Assembly: GCF_021650975.2 (NCBI RefSeq)
Contig: NZ_CP091285.1
Span: 2,790,001 to 2,854,000, forward strand
DNA: 64,000 nucleotides
Source: Flavobacterium jumunjinense
GTDB taxonomy: Bacteria > Bacteroidota > Bacteroidia > Flavobacteriales > Flavobacteriaceae
Direction of reading: 5' to 3'
Below, piece after piece: positions 1 through 9,162 of the stretch. Each line of letters opens with the position of its first letter. Position 1 is the first letter of the stretch. A program made the translations under genes and the position numbers. Below the pieces are notes generated by a model. It was not told the DNA's origin. It saw only the letters and a program-made list of their open reading frames with translations, and ran no database searches.

Positions 1-105
1 TAAAAATGGGAAGGTGAATAACAAGACGCAAGCCAGGAGACCTGCCACTTTCATTAAGTAACAAACTTTCGGGAAAAAAAGTTTGAGTATGGGTAAATTC
101 TATGC
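1..105 (+). ncRNA. Cobalamin riboswitch, 3' part (cut by window edge)
   Basis: The conserved B12 box AGCCAGGAGACCTGCC lies at 31-46, and an upstream GGGAAGGTGAATA stretch matches the usual core before it. A short stem (aaactt/aagttt, about 63-88) follows and may belong to the expression platform. The 5' half of the aptamer is outside the window. It sits 37-40 bases before a BtuB-type receptor gene, the classic target, and would reduce expression of that gene when adenosylcobalamin is abundant. Confidence 0.88.
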
Positions 106-141
106 TTTTCTCCCTATTTATTAAAACTATTATTAACTAAA

Positions 142-2073
142 ATGAACATTAAGTTTATTAGATGGAGTGTGTGTGCAGCATTCTTAACGAGTATTTCTTA
201 TGCACAAGAAATTGATACTTTAAAAGTAAATCAATTGAATGAAGTTGTTGTATCTGATACAAAATTCGAGCAAAAAAGAGAAAAATCAGGAAAAATTATT
301 GATGTAATTTCTACAAAAGATCTAGAAGCTAGAAAAGGACAATCTGTAGCTCAAGTGCTAAATCAAGTAGCAGGTTTAGAGGTTAACGGAAGTAATAGTT
401 CGGCAGGTAAAAATTTAGAATACTACATTAGAGGAGGAAGAAGCCGTCAAGTGTTGATTATTATTGATGGTAATCCTGTAAATGATGCAACAAGTATCGC
501 TTCTACTTATGATTTACGTTTGTTGCCTGTAGAGCAAATTGAGAAAATTGAAATTTTAAAAGGATCGTCAAGTGTATTATATGGTTCTGGGGCTGCTACG
601 GGTGTAATTAGTATTACTACAAAAAAAGCAAAGAAAGATAAATTATCGGGGAATGCTTACTTCAATATTGGTACACAAAATACAGTTGAAAAAACAAACC
701 TAAATGGTCAAGAATTTAATCAAGGATTTGGTGTAAACGGAAACATTGGTAAGTTGAGTTTTAATACAACTCTAAATAGTACTGAGGTGGATGGTTTTAG
801 TCAGGCAACAGGAGACAACTTTGAAAGAGATTATTTTTCAAGGATTAATTTAAATCAACAATTAGGATATAAATATTCAGAAAAATTAAAATTAGACGCG
901 TTTATTAATTACGATAAGTTAATTTCTGAGAACGATTTGGGAGCTTTTCAAGATTCTGATGTAGATAAATATGATGCAGAACAGGTAAGAGTTGGTTTTA
1001 GACCTAATTATAAATATAATAAAGGAGAAGCCTATTTAAATGTTGCTTTTGCTAATCTAGAGCGTAATTATGATTCCTATAGTTCATGGGCAATGACAAC
1101 CGATGAAACATATTATAAGTCTAGAACCATTAATGCAGATTTAGTGAATAAATTAGATTTGTTTAAAGGGTTTCACTTAATTACAGGAGTTCAATCTCAA
1201 TTCATGGATATGTTTCAAACAGGTGCTTTGGGAGAAGTAGATAATAAAATAACAAAGTTTAATGTAGTAGACCCTTATTTTACAGCAGTTTATAATAGCG
1301 ATTTTGGATTGAACGTAAATGCTGGTGCGCGTTTAAATATTCATAGTAAATATGGAAGTAATTTGGTTTATAATGTGAACCCTTCATTCTACCTAGAAAA
1401 ATATAAACTAAGAGTATTGTCATCATTTAGTACTGCATATATTACGCCAACCTTGTATCAGTTATATTCTCAATATGGGAATTTAGAATTAAAACCAGAA
1501 GAAAATGCAACAGCAGAAGTAGGGTTTGAAAAAAGTTTCTTAAATAATAAAATAGTTTTAAATGCAGTTGGATTTTATAGAGTAGAAGAAAACAAAATGA
1601 ATTTTATTTCTTTATCTGCAGCTCCATGGGGACAATACCAAAATGTTGAAAATAAAATTAATGCAAAAGGTATTGAAACAAATGTAACTTATTCTCCAAT
1701 TGAGAAAATTAAAGTAACAGCGAATTATACTTTTACAGAAGTAGAAAATGAAGATAAATTACTACAGTTAATTCCTAAACATAAATTCAATGCAGGAGTA
1801 GATGTTGCGATTACGAATAAATTGAAATGGTCTGCACAGTATCAGTATACCAATCAAAAAATCGATTTATTTTATAATTCAGCTATTTCTGCTACTCAAA
1901 AAATCGATTTAGATTCATATCAAATTGTAAATTCAAATATTTCTTATAAATTAAATAATTATACTTCTTTTTTTGCAGGTGTAACCAATTTGTTAGATGT
2001 TGAATTTGTTGAAAAGATAGGATATTCTACTCGAGGTAGAAATTTTAAATTGGGAGTGAATCTTCAGTTCTAA
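142..2073 (+). CDS. btuB: TonB-dependent cobalamin receptor, BtuB type
   Basis: This 643-residue outer-membrane receptor probably imports vitamin B12 with energy from TonB-ExbBD. A signal peptide (about residues 1-21, ending SYAQ) is followed by a TonB-box-like LNEVVVSDTK segment. A plug domain (about 45-160) carries the typical YYIRGG, IDGNPVND and ILKGSSSVLYGSGAATGVI patterns. The remainder is a beta barrel ending in an aromatic residue (VNLQF), as outer-membrane insertion requires. Substrate assignment rests mainly on the cobalamin riboswitch directly upstream and on the BtuG-like lipoprotein downstream. Other small-molecule receptors share the fold, so cobalamin is an inference, though a strong one. 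Confidence 0.9.
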   Translation: MNIKFIRWSVCAAFLTSISYAQEIDTLKVNQLNEVVVSDTKFEQKREKSGKIIDVISTKDLEARKGQSVAQVLNQVAGLEVNGSNSSAGKNLEYYIRGGRSRQVLIIIDGNPVNDATSIASTYDLRLLPVEQIEKIEILKGSSSVLYGSGAATGVISITTKKAKKDKLSGNAYFNIGTQNTVEKTNLNGQEFNQGFGVNGNIGKLSFNTTLNSTEVDGFSQATGDNFERDYFSRINLNQQLGYKYSEKLKLDAFINYDKLISENDLGAFQDSDVDKYDAEQVRVGFRPNYKYNKGEAYLNVAFANLERNYDSYSSWAMTTDETYYKSRTINADLVNKLDLFKGFHLITGVQSQFMDMFQTGALGEVDNKITKFNVVDPYFTAVYNSDFGLNVNAGARLNIHSKYGSNLVYNVNPSFYLEKYKLRVLSSFSTAYITPTLYQLYSQYGNLELKPEENATAEVGFEKSFLNNKIVLNAVGFYRVEENKMNFISLSAAPWGQYQNVENKINAKGIETNVTYSPIEKIKVTANYTFTEVENEDKLLQLIPKHKFNAGVDVAITNKLKWSAQYQYTNQKIDLFYNSAISATQKIDLDSYQIVNSNISYKLNNYTSFFAGVTNLLDVEFVEKIGYSTRGRNFKLGVNLQF

Positions 2074-2084
2074 TGGAATTATAG

Positions 2085-2120
2085 AAAACGCTTCTTTCAT
2101 TTAAAAAGAAGCGTTTTTTT
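2085..2120 (+). terminator. Rho-independent terminator after btuB
   Basis: A 13-bp near-perfect stem around AAACGCTTCTTT/AAAGAAGCGTTT is followed by a run of T. It separates btuB from the next receptor gene, so the latter may depend on read-through or its own promoter. Confidence 0.85.
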
Positions 2121-2142
2121 AAGAAAAATAAATTATCATAAT

Positions 2143-3966
2143 ATGAAGAAAATATTCCTTTTGGTAGCTTTTTTTTATGCTTCTATCGTTTTTTGTCAAA
2201 ATGATTCTATAGTCAAATTAAAGGAAGTAGTTTTAATAGATACAAAACTTAAAGCTTTTTCTTTAACTCATTCTATTGTAAAACTTTCAGATAGCGTTAT
2301 ACAAAGAAATCCTACTTCATTAACTGAATTGTTAAGGAATAATACAACGATATATTTCAAAGAATATGGAAAAGGAATGACGTCTTCCGCCTCTTTTAGA
2401 GGAACAACTTCACAACAAACTGCTGTACTTTGGAATGGTATAAATATTAACTCTCAATTTAATGGACAAACCGATTTTAATACTATAAATAGTTTCGATT
2501 TCAATTCGATTGCTGTTAGAGCAGGTGGAGGAAGTGTGGCTTATGGAAGTGGAGCTATTGGAGGTACCATTCATTTAAATTCCTATTTAGATTTTGAAGA
2601 TAAGTTTTCAAATACAGTCCGCCTAAATTATGGAAGTTATGCCACTAAAGGGATTCATTATAAGTTAAATTTAGGTTCTGATAAAATTTCGGCTAACATA
2701 AATTTTTCGAGAAATCAATCGGAAAATGATTATGAATATCTAGGTTATAATAAAAAAAATGAGAACGGAAGCTATGAAAATACTAGTTTCAATACCTTGT
2801 TTGGTTATAAAATAAACAATAAGAATACCATAAAGTTTGCTACACATTTATTCGATGGGGAGAAGTTTTTTTCTGGAACAATTGCTTCGCCATCAAGAAG
2901 TAAGTATGAAGATTATAATGCTAGAAACTTATTAGAATGGAAATATGAAGGTAAGTCTTTTATATCAAGTAGTCAAGTTGCTTATTTAACAGAGAAATAT
3001 AAGTATTTTGAAAATAAAGAAAGTGATTTGTTTTCTTATGGTGAAGTGAAAAGTCTTATTTTGAAATATGATTTCTTTTATAAAATTTCAGATAAAATAA
3101 AAATAAATCCAATAATTAGTCACACTCAAAATACAGGAATTGGTACAAATGTTTCAAAAACAAAAAGAAATATTTCCTCATTAAGTCTTTTGTTCAAACA
3201 TTCGTTATTAAAGAAAGTAAATTATGAAATTGGTTTTAGAAAGGAGATTACTTCTAATTATGAAAGCCCTTTGTTGTATTCTATAGGAGTAAAATATAGT
3301 CCGTTTAAATTTTATAATGTAAAGGCTAATTTTTCTAAAAACTTTAGAATTCCAACTTTTAATGATTTGTATTGGGAAGGATCTGGAAATACTGATTTGA
3401 ATCCCGAACATTCTTTACAATATGAAATAAACAATATATTTAATTATAAGGACTTTGAAGTAAGACTAACTGGATTTAAAACAGATTTAAAAGATATGTT
3501 ACGATGGGTTCCAAATGAATTCGGAATCTGGCGACCAGAAAATACTGATTTAGTAAATATTTATGGTTTTGAAGCAAATTTGAATTGGAAAAGAAAAATA
3601 CAAAATATTAGGATTGATCTTAATGGTAATTATGCATACACTAAGTCTACTAATGAAATTACTGAAAAGCAGCTCATTTATGTGCCGTATCATAAATTCA
3701 CTTCTTCATTAGCAGTTAATGTTGCTTCTTTTAGTTTGAATTATCAATATGTGTTTAATGGTGAAGTATTTACTTCTTCTGATAATTTTTATAAACTGAA
3801 AGAATATGGAATATCTAATCTGTCTATAGATTATACATTAAAGACTAAAATAAAAACGGCACTTACTTTTCAGGTATTTAATGTAGAAAATAAGCCGTAT
3901 CAAAATTTATTATCCAGACCTATGCCAGGTCGAAATTACACTATGAATTTAACCCTTAATTTTTAA
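2143..3966 (+). CDS. TonB-dependent receptor (second receptor of the B12 locus)
   Basis: This 607-residue TonB-dependent receptor has a signal peptide (residues 1-18, ending VFCQ) and a TonB-box-like VKLKEVVLIDTK segment. Its plug domain carries SASFRGTTSQQTAVLWNG and GGGSVAYGSGAIGGTI, and the barrel ends in LTLNF. It is related to, but clearly diverged from, the preceding BtuB-type protein. Only 4 bases separate it from the beta-propeller lipoprotein, so those two are surely co-transcribed. By analogy with Bacteroides, where a BtuB-type barrel pairs with the surface lipoprotein BtuG, this receptor may be the true partner of that lipoprotein. The substrate is inferred and could be a corrinoid variant or another ligand. 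Confidence 0.85.
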   Translation: MKKIFLLVAFFYASIVFCQNDSIVKLKEVVLIDTKLKAFSLTHSIVKLSDSVIQRNPTSLTELLRNNTTIYFKEYGKGMTSSASFRGTTSQQTAVLWNGININSQFNGQTDFNTINSFDFNSIAVRAGGGSVAYGSGAIGGTIHLNSYLDFEDKFSNTVRLNYGSYATKGIHYKLNLGSDKISANINFSRNQSENDYEYLGYNKKNENGSYENTSFNTLFGYKINNKNTIKFATHLFDGEKFFSGTIASPSRSKYEDYNARNLLEWKYEGKSFISSSQVAYLTEKYKYFENKESDLFSYGEVKSLILKYDFFYKISDKIKINPIISHTQNTGIGTNVSKTKRNISSLSLLFKHSLLKKVNYEIGFRKEITSNYESPLLYSIGVKYSPFKFYNVKANFSKNFRIPTFNDLYWEGSGNTDLNPEHSLQYEINNIFNYKDFEVRLTGFKTDLKDMLRWVPNEFGIWRPENTDLVNIYGFEANLNWKRKIQNIRIDLNGNYAYTKSTNEITEKQLIYVPYHKFTSSLAVNVASFSLNYQYVFNGEVFTSSDNFYKLKEYGISNLSIDYTLKTKIKTALTFQVFNVENKPYQNLLSRPMPGRNYTMNLTLNF

Positions 3967-3970
3967 AAAA

Positions 3971-5038
3971 ATGAAATTAAAAAAACTGTATTTATTAGCT
4001 GTTGTATCTTCTACATTATTTTTTTCTTGTAGTAGTGATGATGTTGCTAGAGAAGAAGAGTTAGGAGCTTACGATAATGGTGTTATTGTTTTGAATGAAG
4101 GAAACTTTGGAACAGATAACAGTGAAATATCCTATATATCAAATGATTTTTCAATTTTGAAGAACAATGTTTTTAACACGGTTAATACAACATTAACATT
4201 AGGAGATACTGGTCAAGATATTGGTTTCTATAATAATTTAGCTTTTATTGTTTTGAATAATTCTCAGAAAATAGAAGTTGTAAATCGTTATACGATGATT
4301 CATGTAGCAAGTATTACAAGTGGATTAAGTAATCCTAGATATATTACTTTCGCGAACGGTAAAGGATATGTTACAAACTGGGGTGATGGTGGTTCATCAA
4401 CAGACGATTATGTTGCAGTAATAGATTTGAATACTTATGCAGTTACTTCTACCATTCCTGTTGTTGAAGGGCCAGAGAGAATTTTACATAGTAATAATAA
4501 GTTATATGTAGCGCATAAAGGAGGTTACGGACAAGGAAATAGCGTGTCAGTAATTAATCTTTCTGATAATAGTGTTGCTTCGGTAACAGTAGGTGATGTT
4601 CCAAATTCATTAGAATTGGTAGGTAATTCTTTATACGTTTTATGTGGTGGGGCTCCAAGCTGGTCTGCAACAGAAACAACGGGTGAATTAGTGAAAATTA
4701 ATGTTTTAGATAACACTACAGAATCAAAAGTTTTTGCGGGTATTGCACATCCCTCTAATTTAGACTTTGAATCAAATAATTTCTATTATACTGTAGACTC
4801 TAAAATTTATAAAATGGGATTAAACGATACTGAATTACCAACAACTGAGTTGTTTTCTACAGCAAATCAAGGAGCTTATGGAATATATAGTTTTGCAGTA
4901 AACAATAGTAGAATTTATATTGGAGATGCAAAGGATTATATTTCGAATGGAGAAGTGTATGCATATTCTTTAACAGGAACTTTATTGAATAGTTTTACGG
5001 TTGGAATTTCTCCTTCTGGGATATATTTTAACAATTAA
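3971..5038 (+). CDS. Surface lipoprotein with YncE-like beta-propeller, BtuG-like
   Basis: This 355-residue lipoprotein has a lipobox at FFSC (Cys20) followed by SSDD and then an acidic EEE stretch. That arrangement resembles the lipoprotein export signal that sends Bacteroidetes lipoproteins to the cell surface. The body consists of repeated four-stranded blade-like units with the spacing of YncE/DUF5074 seven-bladed propellers (VAVIDLNTYAV, VSVINLSDNSV, LVKINVLDN). Bacteroides BtuG is a surface propeller lipoprotein that captures B12 and caps a BtuB barrel. The position next to two receptors and a cobalamin riboswitch suggests the same role here. No binding residue can be assigned by eye, so the function is inference. 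Confidence 0.75.
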   Translation: MKLKKLYLLAVVSSTLFFSCSSDDVAREEELGAYDNGVIVLNEGNFGTDNSEISYISNDFSILKNNVFNTVNTTLTLGDTGQDIGFYNNLAFIVLNNSQKIEVVNRYTMIHVASITSGLSNPRYITFANGKGYVTNWGDGGSSTDDYVAVIDLNTYAVTSTIPVVEGPERILHSNNKLYVAHKGGYGQGNSVSVINLSDNSVASVTVGDVPNSLELVGNSLYVLCGGAPSWSATETTGELVKINVLDNTTESKVFAGIAHPSNLDFESNNFYYTVDSKIYKMGLNDTELPTTELFSTANQGAYGIYSFAVNNSRIYIGDAKDYISNGEVYAYSLTGTLLNSFTVGISPSGIYFNN

Positions 5039-5048
5039 TTAAACAAAT

Positions 5049-5098
5049 AAACCTATAAGAAACGCTCCCAAAAGGAGCGTTTCTCATAGGTTTAAAAA
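5049..5098. terminator. Bidirectional terminator
   Basis: A long hairpin has outer stem AAACCTAT/ATAGGTTT and inner stem GAAACGCTCC/GGAGCGTTTC, with A and T runs on the flanks. It lies between the convergent lipoprotein and S41 peptidase genes and can serve both. Confidence 0.85.
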
Positions 5099-5107
5099 AA
5101 TAAAATA

Positions 5108-6529
5108 TTATTTTGGAGCGTTTTCAAGATACATTTCATTACCAAAAGGATTTAATGATTTTACATCTTCAAAATGCCTGAAGTTATGTTGCGGCTGTTT
5201 AACTGAAAAACGTCCATTAATGTCGACATGATTTAAAGCTGTATTCAATAAAGGGTCACTAGTTTCACCAAGAACACCTAAGTCGTTTAAATCTTCTAAT
5301 TGAGTAATGTTTGGTTGTAATCCGTTAGTGTAATCACTAAAATTATTTTTATTAGCTATTTTTAAGACAATAGGTTGCATTGCATAATTATGATTCGGAT
5401 TTACATTTTCTTTTCTGAAATTAGGAGAATCATAAAGAGTAATTGAACCAACGTTTTTACCAGTCGTTGCATCACCAATTTGAGTAACATTTATGTAAGG
5501 AGTAAGCCCGTTTATAATTAATTCACTTGCAGAGGCTGTTCTTTTAGATGTTAAAACATATAGTTTATCTAAGTTTAAACTATTAATATTAGAACCGTTA
5601 CTTAAGGTTGTTGTATAAAGATTCAATAATTGTTCAGGATCACTGTTAAATAGGTTTTGAATTTTATAATTCCATTGTTGTTTTCCGAAAATTTGATTAT
5701 TAAACTGTCCAGTAATCATACTTGCAAGTCGAGTTGCTGTGTCTACAGAACCACCCGAATTATAACGTAAATCCAAAATTAAATGGGTGATGCCTTCAGA
5801 AGCAAAATAACTAAAAGCATTATTTAGTTCAGATTCATATTGAGAATAAAATCCATTATACATTAAGTAACCTATTTTCTTACTTCCAATTGTAAAAGTC
5901 TTTTTCAAATGAACTGGGTTTTCAGAAAAAACTGTTTTTGTTAAAGCAACAGAATTTCCGTTTGGAGTAATGTTTCCGCCATCATAATTAGCTAAGTTTA
6001 AAGTATAAGTGTCATTCCCCAAAAGGCTTCTCCAATTAGAGGTGTTTAAAGAAGTACCATTAACAGCATAGAAAAAATCACCTCTAGTAATATTTTTTGA
6101 AGCAGCATCAGATCCTGGTAAAATATATCTAACCCATCCAAATAGCTCGGTTGTACTTCCATTTTTATAACGTAATTCATAATCAACTCCATTATTTTTT
6201 TGAGTGCCAGATAATGCTTGTTCTAATGCATTGTAATCAGAATAGATAACACTAAAACGATCAATTTGTCGGTCTACTACTAAATGTTCGAATAATGATT
6301 CTGGAGGAGAATATGAATTTAAAAAACTTTGATAGTTGTTATTGTTGTTGAATCGATCATCTGCTAAATCGGGAGAATCTTGAAGCCAATAATAATATTG
6401 ATTTAGCCCTTTCCAAATGAAGTCATTTACGCTGGTTCGTTGTGGATTGTCGTCAAAATCATCACTACAGCTAAAGGTTAAAAAGAGCATTAAAAATAAG
6501 CTAGATAATAAATAAATTTTCTTTTTCAT
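5108..6529 (-). CDS. S41 family peptidase, lipoprotein (C-terminal processing peptidase type)
   Basis: This 473-residue protein has a lipoprotein signal (TFSC, Cys21, followed by SDD). A degenerate PDZ-like region lies at about 110-200. The S41 catalytic domain starts near residue 215: IGYLMYNGF, LILDLRYNSGGSV at about 250-262, TASASE with the nucleophilic serine (Ser333 or Ser335), and the general-base lysine in TTGKN (Lys358). These match the Ser-Lys dyad of Tsp/CtpA enzymes. It probably cleaves unfolded or tagged proteins in the periplasm or at the cell surface. The substrate is unknown. It stands alone, convergent with the B12 locus and divergent from an ECF sigma operon. Confidence 0.88.
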   Translation of the reverse strand: MKKKIYLLSSLFLMLFLTFSCSDDFDDNPQRTSVNDFIWKGLNQYYYWLQDSPDLADDRFNNNNNYQSFLNSYSPPESLFEHLVVDRQIDRFSVIYSDYNALEQALSGTQKNNGVDYELRYKNGSTTELFGWVRYILPGSDAASKNITRGDFFYAVNGTSLNTSNWRSLLGNDTYTLNLANYDGGNITPNGNSVALTKTVFSENPVHLKKTFTIGSKKIGYLMYNGFYSQYESELNNAFSYFASEGITHLILDLRYNSGGSVDTATRLASMITGQFNNQIFGKQQWNYKIQNLFNSDPEQLLNLYTTTLSNGSNINSLNLDKLYVLTSKRTASASELIINGLTPYINVTQIGDATTGKNVGSITLYDSPNFRKENVNPNHNYAMQPIVLKIANKNNFSDYTNGLQPNITQLEDLNDLGVLGETSDPLLNTALNHVDINGRFSVKQPQHNFRHFEDVKSLNPFGNEMYLENAPK

Positions 6530-6710
6530 AGTTGTATTTTTTTAAATCTTACATTTCTTAAAACTTTTAATATATTAAGTTTCTTGCTTAAAAATACGTT
6601 GAAGAAGTAGTTGTTTCGCAGTTTGAAATATAATAAATAAAAATAGAGTTATTTTTCTAATGTAACAAAATTAATTTACATTCGTCTAGATAATAAACCA
6701 ACTAATTAAA

Positions 6711-7226
6711 ATGAAACAACATGAGTTTATAAATATCATTACTCCTTTTAAAGACAAAATCTTTAGAGTCGCAAAGAGATTATTAACGAGTGTTGAAGAA
6801 GCAGAAGATGCTACTCAAGAAGTTTTAGTCCGATTGTGGAATAAAAATGATGGACTTTTAAAGTATAATAGTGTAGAAGCTTTAGCGATGACAATTACTA
6901 AGAATTATTGTTTGGATCAATTGAAATCGAAAAGGGCATCAAATTTGCAATTAGTACATAGTAATTATGGAGATAGAGCAGCAGGAGTAGATAAGCAAGT
7001 AGAAGATAAAGATAGTTGGAACTGGGTGGAAAGAATAATAGATAATTTACCTGAGCAACAAAAAATTATTGTTCAAATGCGAGAAGTGGAAGAATATGAA
7101 TTTAGTGAAATTGCTGAAATGTTAGACATGAATGAAACAGCAGTAAGAGTAGCATTGTCAAGAGCGAGAAAAGTTATTAGAGAGAAATTGTTAGAAAAAC
7201 ACAGTTATGGAATTGAAGTCAATTGA
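6711..7226 (+). CDS. ECF-type RNA polymerase sigma factor
   Basis: This 171-residue sigma-70 family factor of the extracytoplasmic-function class contains region 2 (about 10-75, including AEDATQEVLVRLW). Region 4 (about 110-160) has a helix-turn-helix around YEFSEIAEMLDMNETAVRVALSRAR. It lacks regions 1 and 3, as ECF factors do. It overlaps the next gene by 20 bases, so the two are translationally linked, and the neighbour is a likely membrane anti-sigma factor. A TACATTCG element (6677-6684) resembles the Bacteroidetes -7 box with one mismatch. Target genes cannot be told from the sequence, although autoregulation of the operon is usual. Confidence 0.92.
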   Translation: MKQHEFINIITPFKDKIFRVAKRLLTSVEEAEDATQEVLVRLWNKNDGLLKYNSVEALAMTITKNYCLDQLKSKRASNLQLVHSNYGDRAAGVDKQVEDKDSWNWVERIIDNLPEQQKIIVQMREVEEYEFSEIAEMLDMNETAVRVALSRARKVIREKLLEKHSYGIEVN

Positions 7227-7638
7227 AATATTAATAGATAAATATCTAGAAGGAAATTCTAGTATTGCTGAAGAAAAAGAATTGAAGGCCTATTTTTCTT
7301 CAAATGAAGTAGCAGAACATTTGGTTATGTACAAACCAATGTTTGGTTATTTTGAAAAACAAAAGGAACAACGATTTACAAAAGCCCTGCCATTACAACC
7401 TAGAAAACAAGTAAATGTTAAATGGATAGGTGTTGCTGCTGCAGTTGTAGTTCTTTTTGGAACAATGTATTTTTATGTTAACAATCCTCAAGATTTAGGA
7501 ACTTATTCCGATCCTGAAGAAGCTTATGTAGAAACACAAAAAGCACTCGAAATGTTATCCCAAGAAGTAAATCAAGGAGTAGAGAGTGTTGCGATTTTAA
7601 AAGAGTATGAAAAAACAAAAAAAACAATTTTTAAATAA
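7207..7638 (+). CDS. Small membrane protein, probable anti-sigma factor
   Basis: This 143-residue protein has a cytoplasmic N-terminal part (1-72) and one transmembrane helix (about 74-91, WIGVAAAVVVLFGTMYFYV). The C-terminal periplasmic segment is short and charged. N-terminal IDKYLEGNSSIAEEKELKAYF resembles the start of many Bacteroidetes anti-sigma and zinc-finger-like regulators, but I see no HxxxCxxC zinc motif. Its start lies inside the sigma factor gene (20-base overlap). Topology and position support sequestration of the sigma factor at the inner membrane. The role is inferred from context rather than a recognised domain. Confidence 0.7.
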   Translation: MELKSIEILIDKYLEGNSSIAEEKELKAYFSSNEVAEHLVMYKPMFGYFEKQKEQRFTKALPLQPRKQVNVKWIGVAAAVVVLFGTMYFYVNNPQDLGTYSDPEEAYVETQKALEMLSQEVNQGVESVAILKEYEKTKKTIFK

Positions 7639-7646
7639 TTAAGAAA

Positions 7647-8171
7647 ATGAAAAAGTTAATAGTAAGTATAGTATTTGTAATGTTTGTCTCTATAGGTTTT
7701 TCCCAATCAGTATTTGATAAATATGAAGATAGTGAAGTTGTAAAATCAATCATCGTTAATAAAAAGATGTTTGAATTAATGGGGAAAATAGATGTAGATA
7801 CAAAAGGAAGTGAAAAACAATTTATTGAATTAGTAAAAAAATTAGATAATTTAAAAGTTTTTATGACTGGAAATGTGAAGGTAGCTAATGATATGAAAAA
7901 TACGGTAAATAGCTATTTGAAATCAAATCCTTTGGAAGAGTTAATGCGAATTAATGATGGAGGAAAAAAAGTAACTATTTATGTTAAATCGGGTGCTTCG
8001 GCAAATGTTGTAAAAGAGTTGTTAATGTATATTGAATCACCAACAGATAAAGAAAATCAAGCGATAGTAATGTCGTTAACAGGTAATTTTAATCTTGATG
8101 AAATTTCTGCATTAACAGAAAAAATGAACTTACCAGGTGGGAATGAGTTGAAAAAAGCATCTAAAAAATAA
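7647..8171 (+). CDS. DUF4252 domain secreted protein
   Basis: This 174-residue protein has a signal peptide (1-19, ending GFSQ). The mature part matches the DUF4252 pattern: a FDKYEDSEVVKSIIVNKKMFELM start, a central LDNLKVFMTG strand, ELMRINDGGKKVTIYVK, and a C-terminal IVMSLTGNFNLDEISALTEKM. DUF4252 proteins are typically encoded behind ECF sigma factors in Flavobacteria, as here (8 bases after the anti-sigma candidate). Biochemical function is unknown. It is probably periplasmic or outer-membrane associated and may be part of the signal or response of this sigma system. Confidence 0.82.
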   Translation: MKKLIVSIVFVMFVSIGFSQSVFDKYEDSEVVKSIIVNKKMFELMGKIDVDTKGSEKQFIELVKKLDNLKVFMTGNVKVANDMKNTVNSYLKSNPLEELMRINDGGKKVTIYVKSGASANVVKELLMYIESPTDKENQAIVMSLTGNFNLDEISALTEKMNLPGGNELKKASKK

Positions 8172-8176
8172 GCAAA

Positions 8177-8704
8177 ATGAAGAAATTAATTTTTATAATT
8201 TTAACAGCTATAATGGTTAGCTGTAATAATGAACCAAGTTTACAAAAGTATTTTGTAGAGAATTCGGAATCTTCAAATTTTATAGCATTAGATATTACAC
8301 CTTCAATAATTAATACAGGGAAACTTAGTTTGACAAAATCAGACAAAGAAGCTTTAAATGCTTTTGAAAAAATGAATATTTTAGCTTTTAAGAAAGATTC
8401 ATTAAACGATGTGGCATATGTTTCTGAAAAGAAAAAGGTGAAAGAACTTTTAAAAGGAAAGTCATATCAAGAGTTAATGAGAATGGGGTCTGGTAATGAT
8501 GGAGGAGCTTTGTATTTTGTTGGAGAAGATGATGATATAGATGAATTTGTTTTGTTTGCAAATAAGAAAGAAAACGGATTTGCTTTAGTGCGAATATTAG
8601 GAGATAATATGAATCCTACTCAAATAATGAAGCTGATTAACCTTATTAGTAAATCAGATTTAAATATGAAAGAGTTTGAGTCGTTGAAGCAAATGATAAA
8701 GTAA
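8177..8704 (+). CDS. DUF4252 domain lipoprotein
   Basis: This 175-residue protein has a lipoprotein signal (IMVSC, Cys16, followed by NNE). The mature sequence is a diverged paralogue of the preceding protein: LNAFEKMNILAFKKD, a SYQELMRMGSGNDGGALYFVGEDDD region aligning with ELMRINDGGKKVTIYVK, and a closing FALVRILGDNMNPTQIMKLINLI. The gene is 5 bases downstream of the first DUF4252 gene and is the last of the sigma factor operon. Function is unknown. One paralogue lipidated and one soluble is a recurring DUF4252 arrangement. Confidence 0.78.
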   Translation: MKKLIFIILTAIMVSCNNEPSLQKYFVENSESSNFIALDITPSIINTGKLSLTKSDKEALNAFEKMNILAFKKDSLNDVAYVSEKKKVKELLKGKSYQELMRMGSGNDGGALYFVGEDDDIDEFVLFANKKENGFALVRILGDNMNPTQIMKLINLISKSDLNMKEFESLKQMIK

Positions 8705-8722
8705 CTTTAAATATAGTAAACT

Positions 8723-8751
8723 AAAAAAGTCCCGCAAGGGACTTTTTTTTG
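8723..8751. terminator. Bidirectional terminator
   Basis: The stem AAAAAGTCCC/GGGACTTTTT has loop GCAA and a T run on each strand. It ends the sigma factor operon on the plus strand and the tRNA cluster on the minus strand. Confidence 0.88.
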
Positions 8752-8758
8752 TTTATTG

Positions 8759-8831
8759 TGACCTGGCTGGGGTTCGAACCCAGGACCCCATCATTAAAAG
8801 TGATGTGCTCTACCAGCTGAGCTACCAAGTC
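8759..8831 (-). tRNA. tRNA-Lys (UUU), copy 1
   Basis: This 73-base cloverleaf has acceptor GACTTGG/CCAGGTC, D arm GCTCAGCTGGTAGAGC, anticodon loop CTTTTAA (TTT) and T arm with GGTTCGAACCC. CCA is not encoded. It is the last copy in the transcript. Confidence 0.96.
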
Positions 8832-8861
8832 TTGTGTAATCTAATCAAAATGTAATAATTG

Positions 8862-8934
8862 TGACCTGGCTGGGGTTCGAACCCAGGACCCCATCATTAA
8901 AAGTGATGTGCTCTACCAGCTGAGCTACCAAGTC
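8862..8934 (-). tRNA. tRNA-Lys (UUU), copy 2
   Basis: Identical in sequence to copy 1. The copy plus its spacer forms a 103-base unit that is repeated in tandem. Confidence 0.96.
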
Positions 8935-8964
8935 TTGTGTAATCTAATCAAAATGTAATAATTG

Positions 8965-9037
8965 TGACCTGGCTGGGGTTCGAACCCAGGACCCCATCAT
9001 TAAAAGTGATGTGCTCTACCAGCTGAGCTACCAAGTC
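8965..9037 (-). tRNA. tRNA-Lys (UUU), copy 3
   Basis: Identical to copies 1 and 2. It lies 103 bases from copy 2 and shares the ttgtgtaatctaatcaaaat spacer. Confidence 0.96.
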
Positions 9038-9064
9038 TTGTGTAATCTAATCAAAATGTTATTG

Positions 9065-9137
9065 TGACCTGGCTGGGGTTCGAACCCAGGACCCCATCAT
9101 TAAAAGTGATGTGCTCTACCAGCTGAGCTACCAAGTC
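9065..9137 (-). tRNA. tRNA-Lys (UUU), copy 4
   Basis: Identical cloverleaf. It is spaced 100 bases from copy 3, with the shared spacer shortened. Confidence 0.96.
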
Positions 9138-9162
9138 TATTTTTCTTATGTGAATTATTTAG

